From contig NZ_JAGRPV010000001.1 in NCBI RefSeq assembly GCF_030014955.1, forward strand, positions 8,457,501 to 8,521,500: a DNA stretch of 64,000 bases, written 5' to 3'. The position numbers and the translations under genes were made by a program. The notes beneath the pieces are model-generated. The model was not told the origin of the DNA. It saw nothing but the letters and a program-made list of their open reading frames with translations, and ran no database searches. Shown here piece after piece: positions 1 through 9,183 of this stretch (the stretch's first letter is position 1; every line of letters starts with the position of its first letter). This stretch comes from Cohnella hashimotonis (GTDB lineage Bacteria; Bacillota; Bacilli; Paenibacillales; Paenibacillaceae).

Positions 1-181
1 CGGCAGAGACAAGTCGGTCGTAGCTTCGTTCGGCTCGCCGTACCTCATCGCCGACTACTTCGACATGGCGCCGGTCGCCGTGAACGCCTACAGCAACGTG
101 CCGGCGTCCCACGAAGCGTTCGTGCGCGCGCTGTTCGGCGAGATTCCTTTCACGGGCGTCGCGCCGGTCGGCAATCTGTAA
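1..181 (+). CDS. C-terminal end of a glycoside hydrolase family 3 protein (partial)
   Basis: The window opens inside a reading frame (frame from base 2) that ends at the TAA at 179-181 and gives about 59 residues. The readable motifs, SFGSPYLIADY, NAYSNVP, ARALFGEIPFTG and a final PVG, are the conserved end of the GH3 C-terminal sandwich domain found in beta-N-acetylglucosaminidases and beta-glucosidases. The catalytic domain lies outside the window, so substrate cannot be told. A strong terminator follows at once, so this is the last gene of its unit. Confidence 0.75.
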   Translation, partial: GRDKSVVASFGSPYLIADYFDMAPVAVNAYSNVPASHEAFVRALFGEIPFTGVAPVGNL

Positions 182-185
182 CTAG

Positions 186-232
186 AAAAACGGGATGAAG
201 CAGATTGGTTTTCCTGCTTCGTCCCGTTTTTC
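186..232 (+). terminator. Rho-independent terminator after the GH3 gene
   Basis: A 12-bp stem with one G-T pair (191-202 with 214-225) is flanked by an A-run upstream and a T-run downstream. It separates the GH3 gene from the repeat-filled gap that follows. Confidence 0.85.
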
Positions 233-246
233 ATGTCGTTCGATAG

Positions 247-450
247 CGTTGCGCCAAGCGCTCACAAGAGTTCCTATATAGGAACAAATTAAGCCAGCGT
301 TGCGCTCAGTGACCCCGGAGTTCCTACATAGAACCACATTCGGCCGGCATTGCGCCCAATGCTCCCAGGAATTCCTTCATAGAAACACATTCGACCAGCT
401 TTGCACCCAACACTCCCAGGAATTCCTGAATAGAAACACATTCAGCCCGA
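247..450. repeat. Tandem array A: four degenerate units of about 51 bp with a palindromic core
   Basis: Units begin near 247, 298, 348 and 399, so the spacing is 51, 50 and 51 bp. Each holds a core of the form TTCCT-NNATAG-AA followed by ACA(A/C)ATT; in unit 1 the core (270-285) is a perfect 16-bp palindrome, GTTCCTATATAGGAAC, and it decays in later units. The array fills most of the gap between the GH3 terminator and the kinase gene. No gene or recognisable promoter is seen in 451-663 apart from the kinase ribosome binding site at 649-655. Confidence 0.8.
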
Positions 451-663
451 CTCGCGCAGTTGGCGCCTACTCTCGCACATGCCGCCCTCAACGGCGGATT
501 CCTCTGAATTTTGAACATTTCTCCCGGATTCGCTGCGGGGCGGAGATGCCGCGATATGTAGTAAAATGAGGCTAACGGCCGGCCTGGCCGCCGCGCGGCG
601 CGGGCTTATCCGATCGCTTGCCGGCGCTTCCGAGCCGGTCCTCCCGCGAAGGAGCTTATCCCG

Positions 664-2430
664 ATGCGCATACGGCTCGGATTCCATTTTTACCGCAACA
701 TGCGGATACGCAACAAGCTTTCCCTGTTGATCGCGCTTATCGTGGCGCTTTCCTTTTCCGCCACGCTGCTCGTGCAGCAGTACGCGTTTTCCATTTACGA
801 CAGCCAGATCTACACCAAGTCGTCGCAGGTGCTGAATCTGTCCTCCTCCGCCATCGAGGCGGAGCTGAAGCGCATCCGGCAGATCTCCTACAACGTGACG
901 GCGGACGGGCAGGTCCAGTCGCTGCTGAAAAAGATCGCGAATCCGGACACCAGCGATTACGACCGGCTGCTGCTCCGGCGCGATCTCGTCGACCGGCTGC
1001 TGAACTATACCGGCACGGAACCGTACCTGCTCTCGATCCAGCTGTACGACGCGCTCGGGCACGAGAATGCCGCGGGCAACGTCAAGGCGCTCAATGATGC
1101 GAAAATCGCCGATCTGTTAAGCCGGTCCGACCAGGCGGAGGGCGAGCAGGTCATGCTGTATCCGGACGAGAGCGACAGCGCGCTGATCACGGCGAGGAAG
1201 GTGCGGTCTTACGAGGGCACCGACTTCAGCCTCAAGCGGCTCGGCATGCTTGTCATTCGCATCAATATCGAGCGGATCGTTCGCGAAAACGCGCCTGCAG
1301 AGGGCGAACTGCTCATCCGGTCCGGCCCGGACATCGTATATCCCGTACATCCTGCGTTTGCCGACGTCGGTCTGGTCGAGAAGGAGAGCCGCAGCGGCAG
1401 CGGTTATTTTGTCGGCAGCTTCGGCGGCGAGCGGTACTTCGTATCCCATATCGAGTCTGGCAATTCGGGCTGGATGTACTTCAACCTGACGCCGTTCAAC
1501 CAAATCTTCGAGCGCATCATTTTTATCAAAGAACTCGTGGTATTCGTGTTCGTCGGGCTGCTCGTCGTAGTGATCGCTTGGGGCTTCCGATTCTCGCGCA
1601 GCCTGACGCGCCCGATCGACGATCTGATCGCTCGCATGCGGCTCGCCGAACGGGGCAACTTCGAGGAGGCGAACCTGGAGTCGATCGACACGGCCAGCGT
1701 GCCGCGCGACGAGGTCGGCCTGCTGCACCGTTCGTTCCGCATCATGATCGAGCGCATCAACACGCTGATCACGGAGAATTTCAAGAGCCGGCTGTTAGTG
1801 AAAGAGACTGAATTCAAGGCGCTTCAAGCGCAGATCAATCCGCATTTTCTGTACAATACGCTCGAATCGATCAACTGGATGGCCAAGATCAACCGGCAGC
1901 CGCAAATCTCGCAAATGGTCGAGGCGCTCGGCTTTCTCCTGCGCAACTCGATCTCGCTCGGTGATCCGCTCATTCCGCTGCGTGAGGAGCTGGGACTGGT
2001 GGAAAGCTACGTGACGATCCAGAAGTACCGGTTCGAGGAACGCCTGGAATTCGAGACGGACATTCCGGAGACGCTCCTCGGCCGCACGATTCCGAAGCTG
2101 ACGCTTCAACCGCTCCTCGAGAACGCCGTCAATTACGCGGTTGAACCTTCGATGTCGCCCTGCAGAATCGTGATTCGCGCCAGGGAGTCGACCGCGGAAG
2201 GGCTGCTTCTGCTGACCGTCGAGGATTCAGGGCCGGGGATGGACCCCCGCATGCTGGAGCGGTTGCGCAGCGGGGAAGCTCGCGGCCAGGGCAGAGGCAT
2301 CGGCCTGCTCAACATCGACGAGCGCATCAAGATTGCGTTCGGCGAAGTCTACGGCGTCCGCGTGGAGAGCGAGCCGGGACGCGGCACCCGCGTTTCGCTG
2401 GCGCTGCCAGCCGATGACGCGCGGACCTAA
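664..2430 (+). CDS. Two-component sensor histidine kinase, YesM/LytS-like
   Basis: Membrane kinase of 588 residues that senses an extracellular signal, probably a sugar or the state of the binding protein, and phosphorylates the regulator encoded next. Transmembrane segments lie near residues 19-42 and 288-308 with an extracytoplasmic sensor between them; a HAMP linker follows (about 308-365). The phospho-acceptor is H394 in QINPHFLYNTL, and the ATPase boxes are LLENAVNY (about 484), VEDSGPGMD (519) and GRGIGLLN (543). The start at 664 is preceded by GAAGGAG; an internal Met at residue 13 is a weaker choice. It is followed 27 bases later by its regulator. Confidence 0.93.
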   Translation: MRIRLGFHFYRNMRIRNKLSLLIALIVALSFSATLLVQQYAFSIYDSQIYTKSSQVLNLSSSAIEAELKRIRQISYNVTADGQVQSLLKKIANPDTSDYDRLLLRRDLVDRLLNYTGTEPYLLSIQLYDALGHENAAGNVKALNDAKIADLLSRSDQAEGEQVMLYPDESDSALITARKVRSYEGTDFSLKRLGMLVIRINIERIVRENAPAEGELLIRSGPDIVYPVHPAFADVGLVEKESRSGSGYFVGSFGGERYFVSHIESGNSGWMYFNLTPFNQIFERIIFIKELVVFVFVGLLVVVIAWGFRFSRSLTRPIDDLIARMRLAERGNFEEANLESIDTASVPRDEVGLLHRSFRIMIERINTLITENFKSRLLVKETEFKALQAQINPHFLYNTLESINWMAKINRQPQISQMVEALGFLLRNSISLGDPLIPLREELGLVESYVTIQKYRFEERLEFETDIPETLLGRTIPKLTLQPLLENAVNYAVEPSMSPCRIVIRARESTAEGLLLLTVEDSGPGMDPRMLERLRSGEARGQGRGIGLLNIDERIKIAFGEVYGVRVESEPGRGTRVSLALPADDART

Positions 2431-2457
2431 GCCAAACGGTACGAAGGAGGACTGACC

Positions 2458-4008
2458 ATGTACAAGGTATTGCTGGTAGACGACGAACGGCTCATATTGG
2501 ACGGAATCTCCCGCATCGTGGACTGGGCTTCGGCGGGGACAACGCTCGCGGGCACGGCGCGCAACGGGGCGGAGGCGTTCGAGCGAATCGGGGAGCTCGC
2601 GCCGGATATCGTCATCACGGACGTTAAGATGCCGGTCATGGACGGCCTGCAGCTGGTGGAAAAGGCGAGCGAGGCGTACCCGCATATCCGGTTTATCGTG
2701 CTGTCCGGCTTCGGCGAATTCGAATACGCGAGCCGCGCGATGCAGCACGGGGTGAAGCATTACCTGCTCAAGCCGACCAACGAGCACAAGATCGCCGGCG
2801 CGCTCGCCGAGTTGATCGCCGAACTCGGCCAGGAGGAGCGGCGCGAAGCGTTTTTGCAGCAGATGAAGACGGAGATGGACGCCGTCATGCCGCACGTCAA
2901 AGAGCAGTTCCTCAAGGAATTCGTGACGAACAAAACGTTCGGGATTCGGGACTGGGAGCGGTACAGACAGCTGTTCAAGCTGGACTACGATTACCGGGTG
3001 AGGCTCATTTTGTTCCAGCTGCAGCCGCCGTTCGAGTTCGAGCATCTGTTCGCGATCCGGAACATCGCCGGAGACGTGCTCGCACAGCCGCTGCTCAGCA
3101 CGACCATCGGCGACCATGTGCTGCTGGTCATTCGGGAGGAAGACGACGGCGAGGGCGAAGAGCTCCAGCACAAGCTGGGCCGCATACGCGATATTTTCCA
3201 AGACTACTACAAACTGAAGGCGACCATTGCGCTGAGCGAGCCCGATCACATCACCAACGCCCGCGGCTTATACAGGGAGACGTTGTCCTGCCTGAACTAC
3301 GGCTTCTACGTTGAGGAAGGTAGCCTGATTACGCGCAAGGACACGCTCCTGCCGAGCAGGGACGACTCGTTCGCGTTCGACGAGGAGCGGCTGTGCATGG
3401 CTGTGCGTTCGGGCCATCTCGAGGAGGCCGAGGCCGCGCTGGCCGAGTTCATCGGGGGACTGAAGGAAGCCCAGCTCGACATCGGCGTCGCCAAGTCGTA
3501 CGTGCTCCAGCAGTTCGTCGCGCTGATCCGGCTGTGCGAGCCCGGCCGAATGGGCGACTATTATCAGCGGATCCCCGCACTGGTAGAACTGACGTCGCTT
3601 CACGCGATCCAAGCTTTTCTCGAAGAGGCGGCCCAGGGAATCGCGCGCTGGAACTACCAGCAGAACGTGAACAAGCACAGCGCGATCGTGCGAAAGGTGA
3701 TTGCGATCGTCGAGGAGCAGCTCGGCAATCCGGAGCTGTCGTTGAACTGGGTGGCCCAGGAGATGCTGTACATGAACGCAGACTATCTGGGCAAGCTTTT
3801 CAAAAAGGAAACGGGCGAGAAATTTTCCGCCTTCGTCACCCAGTCGCGCATCAAGCAGGCGATGGCGGACATCTCGGCAGAGCCCGACGTGAAAATATTC
3901 GAGCTGGCCGAGCGGCTGGGCTTCGGGGACAATCCGCAGTATTTCAGCCAGATTTTCAAAAAGTATGCGGGCTGCACGCCGTCCGAATATATCAGGAGCC
4001 TGGGGTGA
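2458..4008 (+). CDS. Response regulator with AraC-type DNA-binding domain, YesN-like
   Basis: Partner of the kinase just upstream. The 516-residue protein has an N-terminal receiver domain with the acidic pair D8/D9, phospho-acceptor D55 (in ITDVKMP) and the LLKP lysine near 105, a variable middle region, and a C-terminal pair of AraC helix-turn-helix motifs (about 410-514, ending in GCTPSEYIRS). The ribosome binding site is AAGGAGG. It most likely activates the binding protein and permease genes that start at 4614; a 21-bp-spaced direct repeat upstream of that gene is a candidate target. Confidence 0.93.
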   Translation: MYKVLLVDDERLILDGISRIVDWASAGTTLAGTARNGAEAFERIGELAPDIVITDVKMPVMDGLQLVEKASEAYPHIRFIVLSGFGEFEYASRAMQHGVKHYLLKPTNEHKIAGALAELIAELGQEERREAFLQQMKTEMDAVMPHVKEQFLKEFVTNKTFGIRDWERYRQLFKLDYDYRVRLILFQLQPPFEFEHLFAIRNIAGDVLAQPLLSTTIGDHVLLVIREEDDGEGEELQHKLGRIRDIFQDYYKLKATIALSEPDHITNARGLYRETLSCLNYGFYVEEGSLITRKDTLLPSRDDSFAFDEERLCMAVRSGHLEEAEAALAEFIGGLKEAQLDIGVAKSYVLQQFVALIRLCEPGRMGDYYQRIPALVELTSLHAIQAFLEEAAQGIARWNYQQNVNKHSAIVRKVIAIVEEQLGNPELSLNWVAQEMLYMNADYLGKLFKKETGEKFSAFVTQSRIKQAMADISAEPDVKIFELAERLGFGDNPQYFSQIFKKYAGCTPSEYIRSLG

Positions 4009-4047
4009 GCGGGGCGCGGGCGTCCGAACTTGCGGCTGCATGCCCAG

Positions 4048-4450
4048 ATATAGTGCATGACGGAGCCGTGAGGGGCACGGCGCGCAGTCGTGATGATGGT
4101 CGACCTCGCAATCGTGCACTAAATATGTGCATGGTGCGTTGTGCGAAGGCTTGCGGGTAACTGACGCCGCGATCGTGCACAAGAATAGTGCACGATGGAG
4201 CCGCGCGCAGTCGTGATGATGGTCGACCTCGCAATCGTGCACTAAATATGTGCATGGTGGCGTTGTGCGAAGGCTTGCGGGTAACTGACATCGCGATCGT
4301 GCACAAGAATAGTGCACGATGGGGCCGCCCGCAGTCGTAGTGATGGCCGACCTCTCTATCGTGCACCAAATATGTGCATGGTGGCGTTGTGCGAAGGCTT
4401 GCGGGTAACTGACATCGCGATCGTGCACAAGGATAGTGCATGACGGAATT
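4048..4450. repeat. Tandem array: alternating GTGCAC palindromes every 61-62 bp (123-bp super-unit)
   Basis: Three long units of 123-124 bp, aligned on GCAGTCG at 4084, 4207 and 4331. Each unit carries two different palindromic cores, one of the form GTGCACTAAATATGTGCAT and one of the form TGCACAAGAATAGTGCA. The first TGCA of successive cores falls at 4115, 4176, 4238, 4300, 4362 and 4424, so the spacing is 61, 62, 62, 62 and 62 bp. A degenerate half unit begins near 4048. The array lies between the regulator gene and the binding-protein promoter region. Confidence 0.85.
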
Positions 4451-4474
4451 GCGCTCAGGCGCCAGCAAGCCTCG

Positions 4475-4488
4475 TTAAAGCGCTTTCC
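4475..4488. promoter_or_regulatory. Catabolite-responsive element (cre)-like site
   Basis: TTAAAGCGCTTTCC matches 12 of 14 positions of an ideal palindromic CcpA site (TGAAAGCGCTTTCA). It lies about 125 bases upstream of the sugar-binding-protein start, a usual place for carbon catabolite control of a sugar transporter. CcpA binding is an inference. Confidence 0.55.
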
Positions 4489-4492
4489 GATA

Positions 4493-4524
4493 CTCTGTTT
4501 TTTATACAAACACCTCTGTTTTTT
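4493..4524 (+). promoter_or_regulatory. Direct repeat, candidate response-regulator binding site
   Basis: CTCTGTTTTTT occurs at 4493-4503 and again at 4514-4524, a step of exactly 21 bp or two helical turns. Spaced direct repeats of this kind upstream of a transporter are typical targets of AraC-type response regulators, and such a regulator is encoded directly upstream. Confidence 0.5.
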
Positions 4525-4613
4525 GAGTTAAAATCCTCCCGCATAAACGCAATAATAGTAAATGTAAGCACTATCAATGACGGACTTCATCGATCCTGGG
4601 GGAGGAACGAAAT

Positions 4614-5960
4614 ATGAAGAAATTAACGACGACGCTGGTTGCCGCGAGCTTGATGATCGGCCTTGCCGCGTGCGGCTCCGGGAACAACGATAACAACGCG
4701 GGCAACGCAGCCGCATCCGGCAGCGCAGGAAGCAGCGCGAGCGCGACGGCGAAGAGCGACGACAAGCCGGTCACGGTGCGCGTAGCCTGGTGGGGCGGAC
4801 AATCGCGCCACGACTACACGCTTAAGGTCATCGATATGTACGAAAAGCTGCATCCGAACGTGACGATCGAGCCTGAGTACGCGGCGTTCGACGATTACTG
4901 GAAGAAGCTCGCTCCGCAAGCGGCCGCCAATCAGCTGCCCGACGTCATCCAGATGGATATCTCTTACCTTAACCAGTACGCGGGACGCAATCAGCTGGCC
5001 GATCTGACGCCTTACACCGAGAGCGGCAAGCTCGACGTGAGCGCTGTGGCCGAGACGACGCTGGCCGGCGGCAAGATCGACGGCAAGCTGTACGCGATGA
5101 ACGCGGGCTCCAATGCGCTCACGATGATGGTCGACCCGGCGATGCTGAAGTCGCTCGGCATCGAGGAGCCGGCGGCCGACAAGGGCTGGACCTGGGATGA
5201 ATTCGCCGCGCTTGGCGACAAGGCCAAGGCACAGGGCAAGCTGCTGTTCTCCGATCTGCGCCACGACGTCTTCTTCCCGTTCTACCTGCGCGGCCAGGGC
5301 AAGCTGATGTATGCGGCCGACGGCACGAAGCTCGGCTACGACGACGACAAGCTCTTTATCGATTACTACAACAAATATCAGCAATGGTACGACAAAGGCT
5401 ACACGATGTCGCTCGATAAGTTGTCGCAGAGCAAGGGAACGCCCGAAGAGGATCTCGTGGCGCTCGGCACGGCGCTGTCGTCGAACCAGTGGTCCAACCA
5501 GTTCATCGGCATCTCCGCCGCGGCCAAGCGCGATCTCGATCTGCTGCCGGTCCCGGGCTGGGATACGAACAAGGCGCTCTTCCTGAAGCCGAGCATGTAC
5601 TTTACCGTAGCCAATTCGTCCAAGGTGAAGGACGCGGCCATCGACTTCATCAACTATTTTATCAACGACGTCGAAGCGAACAAGGTTATCCTCGGCGAGC
5701 GCGGCGTGCCCGTGTCGTCCAAGGTGCAGGAAGCAATCCGTCCGAATCTGACGCCGGAGCAGACCAAAGTATTCGACTACGTCGCTTGGGCGGAGAAAAA
5801 CAGCAGCGAGATGAACCCGCCGAACCCGGTCGGCGCCGTCGAAGTCGACGCGCTCCTCAAGGCCGAGGTCGAGAAGATTTTGTATAAGCAGATTACCGTC
5901 GAAAAGGGCGCCGCGGAATTCCGCGAGAAAGCGAATGCGATCCTGGCGAAAAACAAGTGA
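4614..5960 (+). CDS. Sugar ABC transporter substrate-binding lipoprotein (family 1)
   Basis: Binds an oligosaccharide outside the membrane and delivers it to the two permeases encoded next. The 448-residue precursor has a lipoprotein signal with lipobox LAAC and C20 as the acylation site, a short Gly/Asn/Ser/Ala-rich linker, then an SBP_bac_1-type fold with the motifs VAWWGG, LPDVIQMD, NQLADLTPY and late IDFINYFIN. A GGGGGAGG ribosome binding site precedes the ATG. The neighbouring GH105 gene suggests uronic-acid-containing oligosaccharides from pectin or a similar glycan. No ATPase is encoded here, as is usual for systems that share an MsmX-like ATPase. Confidence 0.92.
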   Translation: MKKLTTTLVAASLMIGLAACGSGNNDNNAGNAAASGSAGSSASATAKSDDKPVTVRVAWWGGQSRHDYTLKVIDMYEKLHPNVTIEPEYAAFDDYWKKLAPQAAANQLPDVIQMDISYLNQYAGRNQLADLTPYTESGKLDVSAVAETTLAGGKIDGKLYAMNAGSNALTMMVDPAMLKSLGIEEPAADKGWTWDEFAALGDKAKAQGKLLFSDLRHDVFFPFYLRGQGKLMYAADGTKLGYDDDKLFIDYYNKYQQWYDKGYTMSLDKLSQSKGTPEEDLVALGTALSSNQWSNQFIGISAAAKRDLDLLPVPGWDTNKALFLKPSMYFTVANSSKVKDAAIDFINYFINDVEANKVILGERGVPVSSKVQEAIRPNLTPEQTKVFDYVAWAEKNSSEMNPPNPVGAVEVDALLKAEVEKILYKQITVEKGAAEFREKANAILAKNK

Positions 5961-5966
5961 CGTCAA

Positions 5967-6034
5967 GCCGCCCGGTCATCGGGCGGCAAGGTGCCGGTCC
6001 TGGCGCGAGCAATCGCGCGGGGCCGGCTTTTTTT
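5967..6034 (+). terminator. Two hairpins after the binding-protein gene; the second is a Rho-independent terminator
   Basis: An 8-bp stem (5967-5974 with 5980-5987) is followed by a longer imperfect stem (5993-6000 with 6020-6027, inner CGCGA/TCGCG) and seven T residues (6028-6034). Partial termination here would raise binding protein over permease. In 6035-6246 I see no gene; the T/A-rich stretch 6186-6235 may hold a promoter but no clear hexamers stand out. Confidence 0.8.
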
Positions 6035-6259
6035 GCGGCACTTTGCGCTGGTCAGCGGCCGAATCGCCCGAATGAAGACGCAGATCAGCAATTAGCGGAC
6101 ACCCGCTCCCCGGCATTCTTTTTCAACTCCGCGGGAGAGGCCTGTTTTTTGAACAAAGAGAACGGATTTTTGCCTTCTGGTTTCTGGCTCGAAATTTATA
6201 ATTGAAGTATAAGGTATACGCTTACATTCCCGTACGCGACCTAGTTAGGAGTGATCGAG

Positions 6260-7162
6260 ATGACGAAGTTCCGCGAAAACAACCATTTGGTCGGATACTT
6301 GTTCACCGCGCCCTTTATTATCGGCTTTCTGATCTTCACGATGTTCCCGATGCTGGCATCGCTGTATTATTCGTTCACCGACTACAACCTGTTCGAGGCG
6401 CCGAATTGGGTCGGGTTCGACAACTATAAGACGATGTTCACCGGCGACGATCAATATTGGAAATCGGTGAGTGTCACGTTCACGTACGTGGTCGCGAGCG
6501 TGCCGCTGCGGCTGGCGTTCGCGCTGGCGGTGGCGATGCTGCTGAACAAGGCGATCGGGGGCATCGGCCTGTATCGCTCAGCTTACTATTTGCCTTCGCT
6601 CATCGGCGGCAGCGTCGCCGTATCGATCATGTGGACACAGGTGTTCGGCGACAAAGGCCTGCTCAACTCGTTCCTGAACCTGTTCGGCGCCCACGCGACA
6701 ACATCCTGGATCGGTTCGCCGGGCACCGCGATCTGGACGCTTGTCGCCCTCTCGGTCTGGCAGTTCGGCTCCTCGATGCTCATCTTCCTTGCCGGCCTCA
6801 AGAGCATTCCTGCATCGCTGCACGAAGCCGCGAACGTGGACGGCGCCGGCGCCGTCCGTCGCTTCTTCAAGATTACGCTGCCGATTCTGAGCCCGATCAT
6901 CCTGTTCAACCTGATCATGCAGACGATCTCAGCGTTCATGACCTTCACCCCGGCTTACGTCATCTCCCGCGGCGAAGGCGGCCCGCTCGACAGTACCCTG
7001 CTCTACTCGCTGTACCTGTACAAACGCGCTTTCCAATTTACCCAAATGGGTTACGCCTCCGCCATGGCCTGGGTCATGCTGCTGACGGTCGGCATCATCG
7101 CGCTGATTCTGTTCCAGACGTCCAAGTACTGGGTCCACTACGAGTCGAAGGGAGAGAGCTAA
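6260..7162 (+). CDS. Sugar ABC transporter permease, MalF/UgpA type
   Basis: First of two membrane subunits of the importer fed by the lipoprotein at 4614. About six transmembrane helices are visible, and the EAA loop that docks on the ATPase reads EAANVDGAGAVRRFF (residues about 190-205). The ATG at 6260 has AGGAG eight bases upstream; a GTG at 6251 is in frame but overlaps that ribosome binding site, so 6260 is preferred. One base separates its stop from the next permease start. Confidence 0.92.
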   Translation: MTKFRENNHLVGYLFTAPFIIGFLIFTMFPMLASLYYSFTDYNLFEAPNWVGFDNYKTMFTGDDQYWKSVSVTFTYVVASVPLRLAFALAVAMLLNKAIGGIGLYRSAYYLPSLIGGSVAVSIMWTQVFGDKGLLNSFLNLFGAHATTSWIGSPGTAIWTLVALSVWQFGSSMLIFLAGLKSIPASLHEAANVDGAGAVRRFFKITLPILSPIILFNLIMQTISAFMTFTPAYVISRGEGGPLDSTLLYSLYLYKRAFQFTQMGYASAMAWVMLLTVGIIALILFQTSKYWVHYESKGES

Positions 7163-7163
7163 G

Positions 7164-8060
7164 ATGGCGATACCGGCAAAAGCGATGCTGACGACCAGTC
7201 CCGCGCAAACGAGGCTGAAGGCCAATCCGAGAAAGAGATGGAAACCGATATTGTTCCACCTCGTCGTCGGTCTCCTCGCGCTCGTCATGATCTATCCGAT
7301 TCTGTGGATGATCTCCAGTTCCCTGAAGCCCAACGGCGAGATTTTCTCGCAGGCGTACAATCTGATCCCGAGCCGGATCGCCTGGGAGAACTACCGCAGC
7401 GGCTGGGCCGGTTTTGCGGGCAATACGTTCACGACGTTCTTTAAAAACTCGCTCATCATCGTGGTCGTATCGACGATCGGCGCGGTTGCCTCTTCGGCGG
7501 TCGTCGCTTACGGATTTGCGCGCATCCCGTTCGCCGGCAAGGGCTTCTGGTTCGCCTGCATGATGATGACGATGATGCTGCCGCATGACGTGACGATGAT
7601 TCCGCAGTACGTCATGTTCTCCAAGATCGGCTGGCTGTCGTCGTTCAAACCGGTCATCGTGCCGCAATTTTTCGCCGTACCGTTCTTCGTATTTCTCATC
7701 ATGCAGTTCATCCGCACGATCCCGCACGATCTCGACGAGGCGGCCAAGATGGACGGCTGCAGCAAATACGGCATCTTTTTCCGCATCGTCCTGCCGCTCA
7801 TCGTGCCGTCGATCGTCACCGCCGCGATTTTCTCCTTCTACTGGAGATGGGACGACTTCATCAACCCACTGCTGTACCTCAACAATCCGAAGCTGTACCC
7901 GGTCTCGCTGGCGCTCAAAATGTTCCTCGACGGCGATTCGGTCAACAACTGGGGCGGCATGTTCGCGATGGCCACGCTGTCGCTCGTCCCGATCTTTCTC
8001 ATCTTCTTCGTCTTCCAGCGCTATATCGTGGAAGGCATCAGCACCAGCGGTCTCAAATAA
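7164..8060 (+). CDS. Sugar ABC transporter permease, MalG/UgpE type
   Basis: Second membrane subunit, 298 residues, with six predicted transmembrane helices and the EAA loop DEAAKMDGCSKYGIFF (about 191-206). The C-terminal QRYIVEGISTSGLK is the usual end of MalG-type subunits. It sits one base after the first permease with a GGGAGAG ribosome binding site inside the upstream gene, so the two are translationally coupled. Confidence 0.93.
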   Translation: MAIPAKAMLTTSPAQTRLKANPRKRWKPILFHLVVGLLALVMIYPILWMISSSLKPNGEIFSQAYNLIPSRIAWENYRSGWAGFAGNTFTTFFKNSLIIVVVSTIGAVASSAVVAYGFARIPFAGKGFWFACMMMTMMLPHDVTMIPQYVMFSKIGWLSSFKPVIVPQFFAVPFFVFLIMQFIRTIPHDLDEAAKMDGCSKYGIFFRIVLPLIVPSIVTAAIFSFYWRWDDFINPLLYLNNPKLYPVSLALKMFLDGDSVNNWGGMFAMATLSLVPIFLIFFVFQRYIVEGISTSGLK

Positions 8061-8086
8061 TGATCAGCGCCAAGGGGGAAACGGAC

Positions 8087-9115
8087 ATGCCGGCATTGCA
8101 ATTCGACGAGGCGGAAGTGCGCGCGGCCATCGATAGGGTGGTCGACCGCACGTTTCGCATGGACTTCAACTGGGACTGGCCGGCGGGCGTCGCCTTTTAC
8201 GGCGTATGCGAAGCCTACGAGGCGACAGGCAACAAGGCGTATTTGGAAAAGTTAAAGGCGTGGGTCGACGAACAGCTGGAGGACGGCATTCCCAAGTTGA
8301 CGGTCAACGCGGTCTCGGTGGGCCATTCGCTGCTTACGCTGCACAAGGCGACGGGCGAGCAGCTGTATCTGGACAAAGCGACGGAAATGGCGGAGTTCCT
8401 CACGCACGAGGCGGTGCGCTTCGGGGAAGGCATCTTCCAGCATACGGTCAACTCGCATACGTACGACTTCCCTGAGCAGGCATGGGTGGACACGATGTTC
8501 ATGGCGGGCTACTTCCTGCTGCGGGTCGGTCATCTGCTCGGCCGACAGGACTACATCATGGACGGCATTCGCCAATATCACGGTCACGAGAACTGCCTGC
8601 AGGATCCGAAGACGAACCTGTACTATCACGGCTGGGACAATCTTGGGGGCTCGCATATGTCCGGCGTCTTCTGGGCGCGGGGCAACGCCTGGGCGGCGCT
8701 GACGATGGCGCGCGCGCTCGAGCTCGTCGACGTGCACCATGCGTCGTTTATGATCATCGAGGGCTCGCTGCGGGATCAGCTCAGCACGCTCGTGCGGCTG
8801 CAGGACGAGGAGACGGGGCTGTGGCACACCGTGCTGGACGATCCGTCGTCGTATTTCGAGACGTCGGGCTCGGCAGGGATCGCCGCGGCGCTGCTGTCGC
8901 GCGGGCGTCTGTACAACAAGTACGTAACCCGTTCCGTGCGCGGCATTCTGGATAGCATCACCGAGGACGGCATGGTCTCCGGCGTATCGGCCGGCACCGC
9001 CGTCATGCGCGACGTCCAAGGTTATAAGGACACGTCTGAAAAGCGCATCCAGGGCTGGGGCCAGGGGCTCGCGCTGGTGTTCCTGTCGTCGCTGCTGGCG
9101 CGGCAGGAGTGGTAG
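8087..9115 (+). CDS. GH105 unsaturated rhamnogalacturonyl/glucuronyl hydrolase, YteR-like
   Basis: Cytosolic enzyme expected to remove the unsaturated uronic acid left on oligosaccharides by polysaccharide lyases, using an (alpha/alpha)6 barrel. Family motifs are NWDWPAGVAFYGV (28-40), DFPEQAWVDTMFMA with D135 in the position of the GH105 catalytic acid, and WARGNAW (196-202). The protein is 342 residues, close to YteR. The ATG at 8087 has AGGGGGA at a good distance; an ATG at 8060 overlapping the permease stop is an alternative. Its place after the permeases says the imported sugar carries a 4,5-unsaturated uronate end. Confidence 0.88.
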   Translation: MPALQFDEAEVRAAIDRVVDRTFRMDFNWDWPAGVAFYGVCEAYEATGNKAYLEKLKAWVDEQLEDGIPKLTVNAVSVGHSLLTLHKATGEQLYLDKATEMAEFLTHEAVRFGEGIFQHTVNSHTYDFPEQAWVDTMFMAGYFLLRVGHLLGRQDYIMDGIRQYHGHENCLQDPKTNLYYHGWDNLGGSHMSGVFWARGNAWAALTMARALELVDVHHASFMIIEGSLRDQLSTLVRLQDEETGLWHTVLDDPSSYFETSGSAGIAAALLSRGRLYNKYVTRSVRGILDSITEDGMVSGVSAGTAVMRDVQGYKDTSEKRIQGWGQGLALVFLSSLLARQEW

Positions 9116-9183
9116 GGCGGAAGCAGGGGCGGCGAATGAGAAAACCGCTGTAGGCACTGCGCAACCGGAGCCGTGAATCGCGT

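Noticed and set aside
442..1062. 206-codon minus-strand frame over the kinase start
   Set aside because: Shadow frame overlapping the well-supported kinase gene and array A, with no motif.
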